DNA of 64,000 nt from a bacterium (GCA_021802745.1 JAJZRK010000001.1:11793-75792); one strand, 5' to 3'. Numbered from the stretch's first letter, positions 10,413 to 18,674 are shown. The notes: a model not told the origin generated them from the sequence alone. A program made the numbers and translations.

Positions 10413-11449
10413 GCGCCGATGCGCAGCACGATCTTGCCGAACTGGGCGCCAGCCTGCAGACGCTCCAGCGCCTCGCGGCCGCGCTCCAGCGGGAACGTGG
10501 AATCCACGGGAAGCGCCAGCCGCCCCGCCACCAGTTCGCCGACGACCGCGTCAAAATCCGCGTCGTTGCCCATCGTGGACCCAAGCAGGCTCCACTGGTT
10601 CCAGTACAGACGGCGCACATCGGTCTGCAGCGTGTGCCCCGACGTGCCGCCGCACGTCACCAACCGTCCGGCGCGGCCGAGGGCGCCGAGCGACTGCTCC
10701 CACGTGGCGGCGCCCACGCTGTCCACCACCACGTTCACGCCCCGCTTGCCGGTGCGGGCGCGCACCTCGCGGCCCACGTCAATGCCCGTGTGGTTGATCA
10801 CCTCGTCGGCGCCCATGGCGCGCGCGCGGGCGAGCTTCTCGTCCGACCCGGACGTCACCCAGACGCGCGCTCCGCGCGCCTTGGCAAACAGCAGCGCCGC
10901 CTGGGCCACGCCGCCGCCGATTCCCCAGATCAGCACCTCATCGCCGGCCTTCACCTGCGCCCGCGTGACGATCATCCGCCACGCCGTCATCGCGGCCAGG
11001 CCGAATGCCGACGCGGCCGCGTCGCCCACGCTCGGCGGAATCGCCCGCACGTTGGCGGCGGGAACGACCAGTTCGTCGGCGAATGTGCCGGGGAGATGCT
11101 CGCCGAGCACGCGAAACTTCACGCACAACGGCTGCTCGCCCGCATTGCAGTACTCGCAGTCTCGGCACGACAGGCCCGGATTCACCACCACCCGGTCACC
11201 CGGCCGCACCGACGTGACGTCAGCGGAAACCTCGGACACGATGCCCCACCCGTCGGCGCCAATCACCCACCGGGGAGTGACGCGCATGCCCGGGAGTCCG
11301 CGGATCGTCCACAGGTCGAGATGGTTCAGCGGAGCCGCCTGCATGCGCAGCCGCACCATCCCCGCGCCGGTCAGCACCGGCGGGGAGATGTCGCTCCGGA
11401 ACTCGACGCAGTCGAGCGAGCCGGTGGCGGAGATCGTCAGGGCGCGCAT
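10409..11449 (-). CDS. Zinc-type alcohol dehydrogenase / quinone oxidoreductase (MDR family)
   Basis: A 346-aa medium-chain dehydrogenase/reductase. The N-terminal GroES-like domain has APLNHLDLW, GADGWGIV and the structural-zinc lobe with four cysteines (CRDCEYCNAGEQPLC). The Rossmann domain follows with IWGIGGGVAQAALLFAKARGA and VWVTSGSDEKLARARAMGADEVI, matching NADP-type MDR enzymes. A catalytic-zinc cysteine equivalent to Cys46 of horse ADH is not obvious, since NHLDLW sits there as in quinone oxidoreductases. It may therefore be a zinc-lobe-containing oxidoreductase rather than a true alcohol dehydrogenase. The MRALTI start at 11449 fits family length; the frame stays open upstream to 11611 without family-like sequence. 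It is divergent from sucB. Confidence 0.85.
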   Translation of the reverse strand: MRALTISATGSLDCVEFRSDISPPVLTGAGMVRLRMQAAPLNHLDLWTIRGLPGMRVTPRWVIGADGWGIVSEVSADVTSVRPGDRVVVNPGLSCRDCEYCNAGEQPLCVKFRVLGEHLPGTFADELVVPAANVRAIPPSVGDAAASAFGLAAMTAWRMIVTRAQVKAGDEVLIWGIGGGVAQAALLFAKARGARVWVTSGSDEKLARARAMGADEVINHTGIDVGREVRARTGKRGVNVVVDSVGAATWEQSLGALGRAGRLVTCGGTSGHTLQTDVRRLYWNQWSLLGSTMGNDADFDAVVGELVAGRLALPVDSTFPLERGREALERLQAGAQFGKIVLRIGA

Positions 11450-11565
11450 GAAGGGCAGAGGTGCGATGGGAGACGTGACATGCGAGATCTGTGATGGAAG
11501 GCGGGCGTCGAAGGCCTGCGTGACGAGGCGAACGCGTCCGCGACACGCCGTCGCGGGACTCGTCG

Positions 11566-11573
11566 AATATATT
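11566..11573. promoter_or_regulatory. Possible shared -10 region between oxidoreductase and sucB
   Basis: AATATATT is an AT-only palindrome in otherwise G+C-rich divergent intergenic sequence. It can serve as a TATATT-type -10 on either strand. No convincing -35 partner was found, so this marks only the most likely melting site for the two divergent transcripts. Confidence 0.3.
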
Positions 11574-11614
11574 AGCTTGATGCCGTGATCAGGTTCGCGG
11601 GCCCCGCTCACGCG

Positions 11615-11670
11615 GTCTCGCGTCTCTCATCTCCCGTCTCCCGTCTCCCGTCTCCCGTCTGCAGTCCTCC
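11615..11670 (+). repeat. Family C heptamer array ending at the sucB start codon
   Basis: Exactly eight 7-nt units fill 56 bp: GTCTCGC, GTCTCTC, ATCTCCC, GTCTCCC three times, GTCTGCA, GTCCTCC. They end at the base before the ATG of sucB. The whole leader is pyrimidine-rich, so no Shine-Dalgarno site exists there. The other strand is a run of GGGAGAC units. Replication slippage could change unit number and so the leader length. Confidence 0.85.
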
Positions 11671-12981
11671 ATGCTCATCCGCGTTCCCCCCCTCGGCGAG
11701 TCCATCACCGAAGCGACGATCTCCCGCTGGCTCCGGCGCGAGGGCGAGGCCGTCAACGTCGGTGACACGCTGGTCGAACTCGAAACAGACAAGATCACGG
11801 TCGAGGTGCCGGCCGCAAAGGCGGGCGTGCTCGGCCGCCGCAGCAAGCTCGAAGGGGACGTGGTCAAGGTGGACGAAGTGCTCGGCGATCTCGAGGAAGG
11901 GGACGCTGCCGTGGCCGCACCGGCCGCTGCCGCTGCACCAGCCCCCACCCTCGCCCCCTCGACGCCCGCCAGCGAGGTCCGCGCAGCGCCGAGCGCCACG
12001 CGCCTTGCCGCGGAGACCGGCGTGGATCTCGGGACGGTCACCGGCACGGGGCGCGGCGGCGTGGTGAGCAAGCCCGACGTCATTGCCGCGATGAGTGCGC
12101 CAACGCCGGCACGGCCCATGCCCGCCGCGCCGGCGGTTGCCGCCATAGCTCCGCCAGCGCCGGTGCCCGCCGCAGCCGCTGCACCGGCCGTGCCGGTCAC
12201 GGTGCCCTCGGGTGCGCCGGTCGTTGCCGCAACACCCGGTGTCCCCGCTCCGTCCACCGCATCTGGCGTCGGCGGACCCGCCACCGCGCGCGAGTCTCGC
12301 GAGAAGATGACGACGCGCCGCAAGCGCATCGCCGAGAACTTGCTGCAGGCGCAGCACGCGACGGCGCACCTGACGACCTTCAACGAGGTTGACATGAGCG
12401 CCATCACGGCGCTCCGCGAACGGATGAAGGAGAAGGTCGAGAAGGAGCACGGCCTGAAGCTCAGCTTCATGCCCTTCTTCGCGAAAGCGACGTGCCTGGC
12501 GCTCAAGACCTTCCCGACGGTGAACGCGCAGATTGACGGCGACGAGATCCTCTACAAGCACTACGTGAACCTCGGCATCGCGGTGGCCAGCGACGCCGGG
12601 CTCGTGGTGCCCAACGTGAAGGATGCCGACCGCAAGTCCATCCTCGACATCCAGCGCGACATCGCCGCACTCGCCAAGAAGGCGCGCGACGGCAAGCTGA
12701 CGATGGAGGACCTCACCGGCGGCTCGTTCACGATCACCAACGGCGGCGTCTTCGGCTCGCTCATCTCGACGCCGATCATCAACTTCCCGCAGGTGGCGAT
12801 CCTCGGCCTGCACAAGACGCAGGACCGGCCGGTCGCGGTGAACGGGAAGGTCGAGATTCGCCCGATGATGTATGTGGCGCTCTCCTACGACCACCGCATC
12901 ATTGACGGCCAGCAGGCGGTGCTCTTCGTCATCCGGCTCAAGGAGCTGCTGGAAGATCCGGCGACGATGCTGATCGACTGA
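11671..12981 (+). CDS. sucB: Dihydrolipoamide succinyltransferase, E2 of 2-oxoglutarate dehydrogenase
   Basis: A 436-aa E2 acyltransferase that transfers the succinyl group from lipoyl-lysine to CoA in the TCA cycle. Domains in order: a single lipoyl domain (residues 1-77) with the lipoylated lysine in ETDKITVEV; an Ala/Pro linker; a peripheral-subunit-binding domain (SATRLAAETGVDLGTVTGTGRGGVVSKPDV, given here as a motif span around residues 108-146); a second long Ala/Pro linker; and a catalytic domain from residue ~205. The catalytic domain has the active-site SYDHRIIDG and ends in ELLEDPATMLID, as in succinyl- rather than acetyl-transferases. The E3 gene lies 150 bp downstream, separated by a terminator. 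The E1 gene sucA is not in the window. A heptamer repeat array occupies the leader. Confidence 0.95.
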   Translation: MLIRVPPLGESITEATISRWLRREGEAVNVGDTLVELETDKITVEVPAAKAGVLGRRSKLEGDVVKVDEVLGDLEEGDAAVAAPAAAAAPAPTLAPSTPASEVRAAPSATRLAAETGVDLGTVTGTGRGGVVSKPDVIAAMSAPTPARPMPAAPAVAAIAPPAPVPAAAAAPAVPVTVPSGAPVVAATPGVPAPSTASGVGGPATARESREKMTTRRKRIAENLLQAQHATAHLTTFNEVDMSAITALRERMKEKVEKEHGLKLSFMPFFAKATCLALKTFPTVNAQIDGDEILYKHYVNLGIAVASDAGLVVPNVKDADRKSILDIQRDIAALAKKARDGKLTMEDLTGGSFTITNGGVFGSLISTPIINFPQVAILGLHKTQDRPVAVNGKVEIRPMMYVALSYDHRIIDGQQAVLFVIRLKELLEDPATMLID

Positions 12982-13002
12982 CGCCTCCGACGTCCGCAGG
13001 AA

Positions 13003-13027
13003 GGGCCGCGCTTCCGCGCGGCCTTTC
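13003..13027 (+). terminator. Hairpin terminator after sucB
   Basis: A perfect 8-bp stem (GGCCGCGC, 13004-13011, with 13016-13023) on a TTCC loop, flanked by AA and a short TTTC run, 22 bp after the sucB stop. It implies that lpd downstream has its own promoter, or is read by partial read-through. Confidence 0.75.
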
Positions 13028-13132
13028 GTCATTAATTGTCACTGGCGGCGCGCGGTTCGTGCGAGGTTGCGGCTCGCCGCCTCATCGCAATACCCGATCG
13101 CATAGATTTCAGGGACTCCAACTCCGATCCCA

Positions 13133-14539
13133 GTGACCGACAATTTCTCTCCTGACGTGCTCGTCATTGGCGGCGGCCCCGGCGGCTACGTCGCCTCGAT
13201 CCGCGCCGCGCAGCTGGGCTTCTCCACCGTCTGCGTGGAGATGGACCGCACCCTCGGCGGCACGTGCGTGAACGTCGGCTGCATTCCGTCCAAGGCGCTG
13301 CTGAGTTCGTCAGAGCACCTGGAGTTTGCCCGGCTGCACGCCGCCGAGCACGGCATCCACTATGAGGGCGTCTCGTTCGACCTCGACCGGATGATGAAGC
13401 GCAAGGACGACGTCGTCAGCCAGAATACCAAGGGCGTCGAGTTCCTCTTCAAGAAGAATAAGGTCACCTGGGCGAAGGGCTTCGGCACGCTCAAGTCGGG
13501 CAACGTCGTTGAAGTGAAGGCCAACGACGGCACGGTGACCACCTACACGCCGAAGCACGTCATCCTCGCCACGGGCTCCGTCCCTGTTGAGCTGCCGTTC
13601 CTCAAGTTCGACGAGGAGCGCATCGTCTCGAACATCGGCGCGCTCAAGCTGCACGAGGTGCCGCAGCATCTCATCGTCATCGGCGGCGGCGTTATCGGCC
13701 TCGAGCTCGGTTCGGTCTGGCGCCGGCTTGGCGCCAAGGTGACGGTGATCGAGTTCATGCCGACGATCCTCCCCGGCAACGACGACGACATCACCAAGGA
13801 GGCGACGCGGATCTTCAAGAAGCAGGGCATGGAGATCCACGCCGCCACCAAGGTGACCGGTGGCCGACGCGACGGAGACCAGGTGATCGTCGAGGTCGAG
13901 GAGAACGGCACGCCGGCGACGTTCACCGCCGACTGCGTGCTGGTCTCGATCGGCCGCAAGCCGGCGCTCTACGGCGTGGACGCGTCGGCGCTCGGCCTCG
14001 CGCTCGGCGCGCGCGGCGAGATCACGGTGGACGACCAGATGCGCACCAACCTGCCGAACGTCTTTGCCATCGGCGACGCGGTGGGCGGCAAGCTGTTGGC
14101 GCACAAGGCGGAGGAGGAAGGCGTGATTGCGGCCGAGGTGATTGCCGGTCGCAAGGTGCACATGCACTACCACAACATGCCGGGCGTGGTCTACACCTGG
14201 CCCGAGATCGCGACCTGCGGCCTGACCGAAGCCGAGGCCAAGGCCCGTGGCCGCCCGTACGGCGTGGGCAAGTTTCCCTTCTCCGCCAACGGACGCGCCC
14301 GCTCGATGGCCGAGACGAACGGCTTCGTGAAGTTCATCGTGGACGCCAACACCGACGAGATCCTCGGCTGCCACATGATCGGGGCCAACGTCAGCGACCT
14401 GCTGAGCGAAGTGGTGCTGGCCATGGAGTACCGGGGAACGGCCGAGGACATAGGCGTCACCGTGCACAGCCATCCAACGCTCAGCGAGGTCGTCAAAGAA
14501 GCAGCGCTGGCGGCGCTCGGGCGGGCCATACACATCTAG
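13133..14539 (+). CDS. lpd: Dihydrolipoyl dehydrogenase (E3)
   Basis: A 468-aa FAD-containing disulfide oxidoreductase that reoxidises dihydrolipoamide with NAD+ in 2-oxoacid dehydrogenase and glycine-cleavage complexes. Visible motifs: the FAD-binding GGGPGGYVAS (residues ~12-21), the redox disulfide GGTCVNVGCIPSKALL (~Cys43/Cys48), the NAD-binding GGGVIGLELGSV (~185), the second FAD site TNLPNVFAIGDAVGG (~310), and the catalytic His-Glu in HSHPTLSEVVKEAAL near the C-terminus. Length is standard. The start is GTG at 13133 (encoding MTDNFSPDVLVIGGG). It follows sucB on the same strand. The stop codon is only four bases from a long palindromic repeat that separates it from a convergent gene. 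Confidence 0.96.
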   Translation: MTDNFSPDVLVIGGGPGGYVASIRAAQLGFSTVCVEMDRTLGGTCVNVGCIPSKALLSSSEHLEFARLHAAEHGIHYEGVSFDLDRMMKRKDDVVSQNTKGVEFLFKKNKVTWAKGFGTLKSGNVVEVKANDGTVTTYTPKHVILATGSVPVELPFLKFDEERIVSNIGALKLHEVPQHLIVIGGGVIGLELGSVWRRLGAKVTVIEFMPTILPGNDDDITKEATRIFKKQGMEIHAATKVTGGRRDGDQVIVEVEENGTPATFTADCVLVSIGRKPALYGVDASALGLALGARGEITVDDQMRTNLPNVFAIGDAVGGKLLAHKAEEEGVIAAEVIAGRKVHMHYHNMPGVVYTWPEIATCGLTEAEAKARGRPYGVGKFPFSANGRARSMAETNGFVKFIVDANTDEILGCHMIGANVSDLLSEVVLAMEYRGTAEDIGVTVHSHPTLSEVVKEAALAALGRAIHI

Positions 14540-14543
14540 AAAG

Positions 14544-14657
14544 AGAAACTACAGACAAACAACAGAGAGACAACAGAAAGACAACAGAGGTGTCCCGTGA
14601 GTCGTGGGCACCTCTGTTGTCTTTCTGTTGTTTGTCTGTTGTCTCTCTGTTGTCTTT
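14544..14657. repeat. Family B hairpin, copy 1: four against four 11-nt units
   Basis: The left arm has four 11-nt units (14544-14587; on the complement CTGTTGTCTTT, CTGTTGTCTCT, CTGTTGTTTGT, CTGTAGTTTCT). The right arm (14614-14657) has CTGTTGTCTTT, CTGTTGTTTGT, CTGTTGTCTCT, CTGTTGTCTTT. A 26-nt centre (AGGTGTCCCG...GGGCACCT) lets the arms fold back. The element fills the whole gap between the convergent stop codons of lpd (14539) and the DinB-like gene (14659). It probably also acts as a bidirectional terminator. The second copy is at 15497-15606. Confidence 0.88.
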
Positions 14658-14658
14658 C

Positions 14659-15186
14659 TTACACTCCGTACCGATCCTTGAGCACGTTCGCATGATGCAA
14701 CGCGTGCCCAGCGGTGATCCACGCGAGCCCACGCACGCTCACTTCCTTGCCGCTCGCGGTGCCGCGGCGGGTCCAGGCGGCCTCGGGGAGCCAGCGCAGC
14801 AGCGCCAGCGAGGCGCCGCGCACGGCGGCGAACTCGCCGAGGAGCGTCTCGAGCGGGCGGGCGTTGGCCTCGCAAAGCGCCGCGTAGGCATTCTCGTCGA
14901 ACGCGGCGAGCGGGGTGACGTCGCCGCGCCCGATGCGCAGCGCCCGGTACGTGAAGATCCGCTCGGCGTCGGTGATATGGCAGATGACTTCCTTCACCGT
15001 CCACTTGCCGGGCGCGTACGCCGCCAGCGCCCGCGCATCGGTGAGGTGCTTGAGCCGGGCCAGCAGCGATTCTCCCTGCTCGCCGAGGGTGCGAATGACG
15101 TCGCCGTCGGGGACGGCGGCGACGTAGCCGCTGTAGAACGGTGCGAATTCGTCGGCGCCAGGGCGCACGGTTGCAGCGATGCTCAT
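14659..15186 (-). CDS. DinB-family (YfiT-like) metal-binding protein
   Basis: A 175-aa four-helix-bundle protein of the DinB superfamily. The presumed metal ligands are the histidines of KWTVKEVICHITDAER (first helix pair) and HALHHANVLKDRYG at the C-terminus, in the expected H...HxxxH arrangement. Members include thiol-transferase-type enzymes (bacillithiol and mycothiol S-transferases) and proteins of unknown substrate. The start at 15186 is chosen because AGGGGG lies about seven bases upstream and the protein then has normal family length; the frame stays open upstream to 15417 without family similarity. An inverted repeat 53-75 bp upstream may be an operator. Family B repeat hairpins lie directly downstream and ~310 bp upstream. 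Confidence 0.85.
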   Translation of the reverse strand: MSIAATVRPGADEFAPFYSGYVAAVPDGDVIRTLGEQGESLLARLKHLTDARALAAYAPGKWTVKEVICHITDAERIFTYRALRIGRGDVTPLAAFDENAYAALCEANARPLETLLGEFAAVRGASLALLRWLPEAAWTRRGTASGKEVSVRGLAWITAGHALHHANVLKDRYGV

Positions 15187-15238
15187 CCAAATCCCCCTGT
15201 GAATTGCCACTTTTGCGGAAAAGTCGGGCTGTAAGGGT

Positions 15239-15261
15239 TTCGTGAGGAATTGCCTCACAAA
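15239..15261. promoter_or_regulatory. Inverted repeat upstream of DinB-like gene, possible operator
   Basis: TTCGTGAGG and CCTCACAAA face each other across AATTG: 9-bp arms with one mismatch, centred about 64 bp before the start codon. Size and position suit a dimeric repressor site. A hairpin terminator is less likely because no T-run follows on either strand. Confidence 0.5.
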
Positions 15262-15496
15262 CTTTCCATAATTGCACCCCATTCCGCGAGGGTTCCCCAG
15301 AACTGACATTCCCTCTGCGATCGGGAGCGCGCTGAACATATGCGGCGACGCACCGGTGGAAAACATAGCAGGTAACGCAGGGTCGCTTCGAGCGACCCAG
15401 CGTGTCGCGGTAGGCACAGCGGGGGGCGCGTACAGTGCGCCGGGGGGCCGTCACTGGCTCGTTCACCGCTGACCTACCGCGACTCGTTAAGGGCAG

Positions 15497-15606
15497 AGAG
15501 ACAATAGAAAGACAACAGAGAAACTACAGAGAGACAACAGACGCCGCGCACAGAGCGCCGTCCTGTTGTCTCTCTGTAGTTTCTCTGTTGTTTCTCTGTT
15601 GTCTGT
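15497..15606. repeat. Family B hairpin, copy 2: four against four 11-nt units
   Basis: The left arm (15497-15540) has four units; the right arm (15563-15606) has CTGTTGTCTCT, CTGTAGTTTCT, CTGTTGTTTCT, CTGTTGTCTGT. The two unit pairs nearest the 22-nt centre are exact complements; the outer two pairs have one to three changes. The architecture is identical to the copy at 14544 (four units facing four). It lies 10 bp beyond the stop of the glycosidase gene. Confidence 0.88.
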
Positions 15607-15616
15607 CTCTCAACAC

Positions 15617-18256
15617 TCATCTGTCCCTAAAGACAATCTCCTTTCTCACGTATCCATCCTCATCCGCGCCGCTCGCGGGCATGGTGACCTCCGCGCGCGC
15701 GGCGTGCGCCGCGAAGCGCTTGAGCGCGGAGTCCCTGGAAACGAAATCCGCCGGAATGGTCTGCACCTGAATGCCGGGCCCATCGGCAACGAACGTCGTG
15801 CCACTCGGGGGCTGCACCCAAAGCGACACCGTGCTCCCCGCCAGCGCCTCGAGCGTCACATGGTACACACCCTCCTCGACACGGGCGGCGACGATGCGTG
15901 GATGGCCCGAGCGCGCACCGATGACGGCGCTCGGGTCGTCGGCCAGCATCACCTCCCAGCGGCGCCCATTGGCGAGCGACAATCGCAGCGACGCGGAGCC
16001 CGGAGCCAGCACCCCCTCGGCGACACCACCGCCAAACGGGGCAAATCGGACCTTGATCGGCCGCGGCAGGGCAGCACCGGCGCTGGGAGCAACCAGAAGC
16101 ACGCGCTCCCCCCGCTGCGCCGATTCGGTCACCGACAGGTCGAGGCGAACACCACCGACCGCGAGCTTCTGCACGCGCAGCTGCTCGTGGCCGGGCGGTA
16201 CCCACGGCGCCACCGTCAGCGTCCCCGCCGGCGCGTCCACCTCGAGCCCCATCATCCCGCGCAGCAGCGGCGTGAGGATCATGGACGTCGCAAAGAACTG
16301 CTGCGGCACCGCGGTGTCGAGCGGCTTGTACAGGCGCCCGCTGATCACCTCGGGGTTCCGCCCGAGCGCCTCGTCGAAGGTGGTGTGCGCAATCGCGCGC
16401 AGCGCCTGCCACCCCGCGTGCGGGTTGCCGTAGCGGAACTGCGCCGTCGCCACCCACCCGGTCACGAACGGCCAGACGGCGCCGTTGTTGTAGTGCAGCG
16501 GATCGAACAGCTTGCTGGTCGTCGAGAGCGGGCGCACCCCCCAGTCGGTGGTGAGGTCGCTGCGCGCCATGCGCTCGGCCATCAGCCGCCCGTTGGCCTT
16601 GTTGAAGACGTCGAACGCCATGGCCGTGGCCGGCCACGCCGTCATCGTCTCGTTGATCTTCCCCTGCTCCAGCACGGCAAACGCGTACTGCCCCTTGGCC
16701 GGGATCCACAGCTTGCCGTCGAGGGCGGCGAGCGCGCGCTCCCGCTCGGTTCTCGCCGCGCCGGCCAGCGCCGGCTCGCCCATCGCGTCGGCCATGCGCG
16801 CGAACCGTTCGAGCGACGCGGCCCACACGCCGTTGAGGTAGACGTCGCTGACGATCCCCTCCTGCAGGTCGCCCACCTCGAGCGCGCCGGCGCCCGCGCA
16901 GGTGTTCTCCATGAGGCCGTCGCCATCGGTGTCGCATTTGCGCGACCACTCGTACGCCTTCTTCACGTTCGGCCAGAGCGCGCGCACGGTGGCGGTGTCG
17001 GCTGTCTGCTTCCAGTACTCGCCGAAGGCGAGAATCCAGAACGGCGTGGTGTCGCCGTGGTAATACGCGTACCCGTACGAGCCAAACCAGTCAATCTTCC
17101 CCGCTCCCTGCGAGATCTCGTGCGTGATCTTGCCATCGGCGCGCTGGTACCTGGCGAAGAACTTGAGTGCGCCGTCGCGCACCAGCTCATGCTGTCCGGC
17201 CGCGCTCATCGCGAACGAGTTGATGGAGGCGTCGCCGCCAAAGAACCAGCCAAACCCCGGCCGGTCGCTCGCCGCACCCGACAGGCCGTAGCCGGCGACG
17301 AGCCCGCAGCCGAGGTCGCGATTGCAGACCATGGACTCGTCGAGGTTCACCTTGGCCCACTCCACCGCCTTGTCGAGCGTGGCGTCGCCCGTGGACACCG
17401 ACACCTGCTGCGTGCGGATCGAATCGGCATGCGCCACACGCTTCTTCCATTCGCGCTCGATGGCGCCGGGCGCGAGCAGCGACCGGTAGAGTGCGAGCAC
17501 CGTATCGCGCGGCATCTCGCCGCCCGCCATGACGATGGGGATGTACTTGGCGTGAATGTTGACGTTGCCGCCCGGCGGTTCGCCAAGCCGGGGCTCGGTG
17601 TAGCGCTCGTTGGCGCCCCCCACGGCGATGGTGAACTGCGGCGGGGCCGCCGAGAGCATGTGCGCCGGCACGTCGCTGGCCTGCGTGATGGCCGGCGAGC
17701 CGAGGAAGGCGCTCACCCTGCGGCGGCTCTCGCTGAACACAAAGGCCTTGGCCCCCGTGTGCCACGCCACGTACTGCCCGCCAAGCGACGCCGGCCAGGC
17801 GAGGTGCACGTCGGGAACGAACGACGCAATGATTTCCATGGGACGTATCGCGTCCACCTCGAGCAGCATCATCACCGCCGGCTTGTCTATGGAGGCGAAG
17901 ACCGTCTGCTTCACCGTGAACGTCTCGTACGCGTACGTGATCGTCACCCCTTCGGGGCGCACGAGCACGGACCGCGCGACGTCCTTGGCGGGAATGGGCT
18001 GCGTGTACTTGGGGACGCGGAACGACAGCTTGAGGTCGTGCATCCACTTGTACGGCCAGCTCCACATCTCGAAGGCGCCGTCCTCGGTGCCCATCGCAAT
18101 GGCGCGGCGGCCGACGGCGCTGACGAACTGTCCCGGGCGGACATCACCGGTGAGTGCGATGGGGGACGTCCCGAGGTCGAACGGGGCGATGGTCTGTGAA
18201 GCGGCGGCCGCGGGGAGGGCGGCGGCGAGGGCGAGAGCGGCGTGAATGGGGCGCAT
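15617..18256 (-). CDS. Secreted glycosidase, amylo-alpha-1,6-glucosidase (GDE_C)-like
   Basis: An 879-aa exported enzyme with a signal peptide (MRPIHAALALAAALPAAAASQT). Residues ~25-260 are a beta-rich N-terminal domain. From ~280 to 680 the sequence has the (alpha/alpha)6-barrel style of glycogen-debranching C-terminal domains. Markers are ATLDKAVEWAKVNLDE, PGFGWFFGGDASINSFAM (an acidic residue expected in the active site), YAYYHGDTTPFWILAFGEYW, CDTDGDGLMENTCAG, and a second run around LHYNNGAVWPFVTGW. A beta-sandwich C-terminus follows. This suggests hydrolysis of alpha-glucosidic or related sugars in the periplasm or outside; the true substrate is unknown. Start 18256 puts the signal peptide first; the frame upstream to 18643 overlaps the neighbouring lipoprotein gene and is ignored. 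Confidence 0.8.
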   Translation of the reverse strand: MRPIHAALALAAALPAAAASQTIAPFDLGTSPIALTGDVRPGQFVSAVGRRAIAMGTEDGAFEMWSWPYKWMHDLKLSFRVPKYTQPIPAKDVARSVLVRPEGVTITYAYETFTVKQTVFASIDKPAVMMLLEVDAIRPMEIIASFVPDVHLAWPASLGGQYVAWHTGAKAFVFSESRRRVSAFLGSPAITQASDVPAHMLSAAPPQFTIAVGGANERYTEPRLGEPPGGNVNIHAKYIPIVMAGGEMPRDTVLALYRSLLAPGAIEREWKKRVAHADSIRTQQVSVSTGDATLDKAVEWAKVNLDESMVCNRDLGCGLVAGYGLSGAASDRPGFGWFFGGDASINSFAMSAAGQHELVRDGALKFFARYQRADGKITHEISQGAGKIDWFGSYGYAYYHGDTTPFWILAFGEYWKQTADTATVRALWPNVKKAYEWSRKCDTDGDGLMENTCAGAGALEVGDLQEGIVSDVYLNGVWAASLERFARMADAMGEPALAGAARTERERALAALDGKLWIPAKGQYAFAVLEQGKINETMTAWPATAMAFDVFNKANGRLMAERMARSDLTTDWGVRPLSTTSKLFDPLHYNNGAVWPFVTGWVATAQFRYGNPHAGWQALRAIAHTTFDEALGRNPEVISGRLYKPLDTAVPQQFFATSMILTPLLRGMMGLEVDAPAGTLTVAPWVPPGHEQLRVQKLAVGGVRLDLSVTESAQRGERVLLVAPSAGAALPRPIKVRFAPFGGGVAEGVLAPGSASLRLSLANGRRWEVMLADDPSAVIGARSGHPRIVAARVEEGVYHVTLEALAGSTVSLWVQPPSGTTFVADGPGIQVQTIPADFVSRDSALKRFAAHAARAEVTMPASGADEDGYVRKEIVFRDR

Positions 18257-18353
18257 GGTGCGGATAATCTGCGCAGGCGCGGCCCGTCCCGGCGAGTGAG
18301 CCGACGGGTCGTGCGGGAGCATCACCTGTCGTCCAGCCGCCGGCGCCTGACCA

Positions 18354-18674
18354 TCAGCGCCAGCGGCCCCCAACCCAATACCACCCGCGCCGCTCGTGCT
18401 TCCAGCGTCCCGGCGAGTACTTGGTGTACCCCGGGCGCCGCGCCCACCACGAGCCGGGCACCCACACGTACGCGTTGCCGCGCCAGGCCCAGTGTCCGTC
18501 AACCCAGATGTAGTGCGGGCCCGGTGCCGCGAAGCGGACTTCACGACGCGGCGGTGGCGGCGGCGCCGACACGAACACGGCGGTGACGCCGGGTTCGACG
18601 TACCACGCCCCCGCGCACCCTGCGGCGAAGGCGCCGAGCGCAAGAACCAGTACGATGAGCATCGAACGTCGCAT
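18354..18674 (-). CDS. Small lipoprotein with W-x-x-G-x-W repeats
   Basis: A 106-aa product with signal peptide and lipobox (GAFAAGC, Cys20). The mature part is Trp/Tyr/Arg-rich, with the repeated W-x-x-G-x-W pattern of YXWQXGXW/WXXGXW-repeat lipoproteins: WVDGHWAW, WVPGSWWA, SPGRWKH, YWVGGRW. The ribosome site GGGAGG is four bases before the ATG at 18674. Such proteins are usually envelope lipoproteins of unknown function. It lies ~100 bp upstream of the glycosidase on the same strand. Confidence 0.85.
   Translation of the reverse strand: MRRSMLIVLVLALGAFAAGCAGAWYVEPGVTAVFVSAPPPPPRREVRFAAPGPHYIWVDGHWAWRGNAYVWVPGSWWARRPGYTKYSPGRWKHERRGWYWVGGRWR

Larger units (their letters stand above)
15187..15616. 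other. 430-bp intergenic region with palindrome and repeat hairpin
   Basis: This stretch lies between the DinB-like gene start and the stop of the glycosidase gene, both on the minus strand. It holds an inverted repeat at 15239-15261, about 235 bp with no feature I can support, and the family B hairpin at 15497-15606. No plausible coding sequence was found: the frames that remain open have neither ribosome sites nor protein-like composition. Confidence 0.6.

Noticed and set aside
8472..11588. 1038-aa plus-strand open frame
   Set aside because: It runs antisense to four real minus-strand genes (channel, exported protein, zinc ribbon, oxidoreductase); its composition is compositional shadow.
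14544..15606. Possible CRISPR array from regularly spaced repeats
   Set aside because: Units are 11 nt, contiguous without spacers, and reversed in the second arm; no cas genes are near.
15566..18199. 877-aa plus-strand open frame
   Set aside because: Antisense shadow of the secreted glycosidase; Arg/His-rich with no domain.
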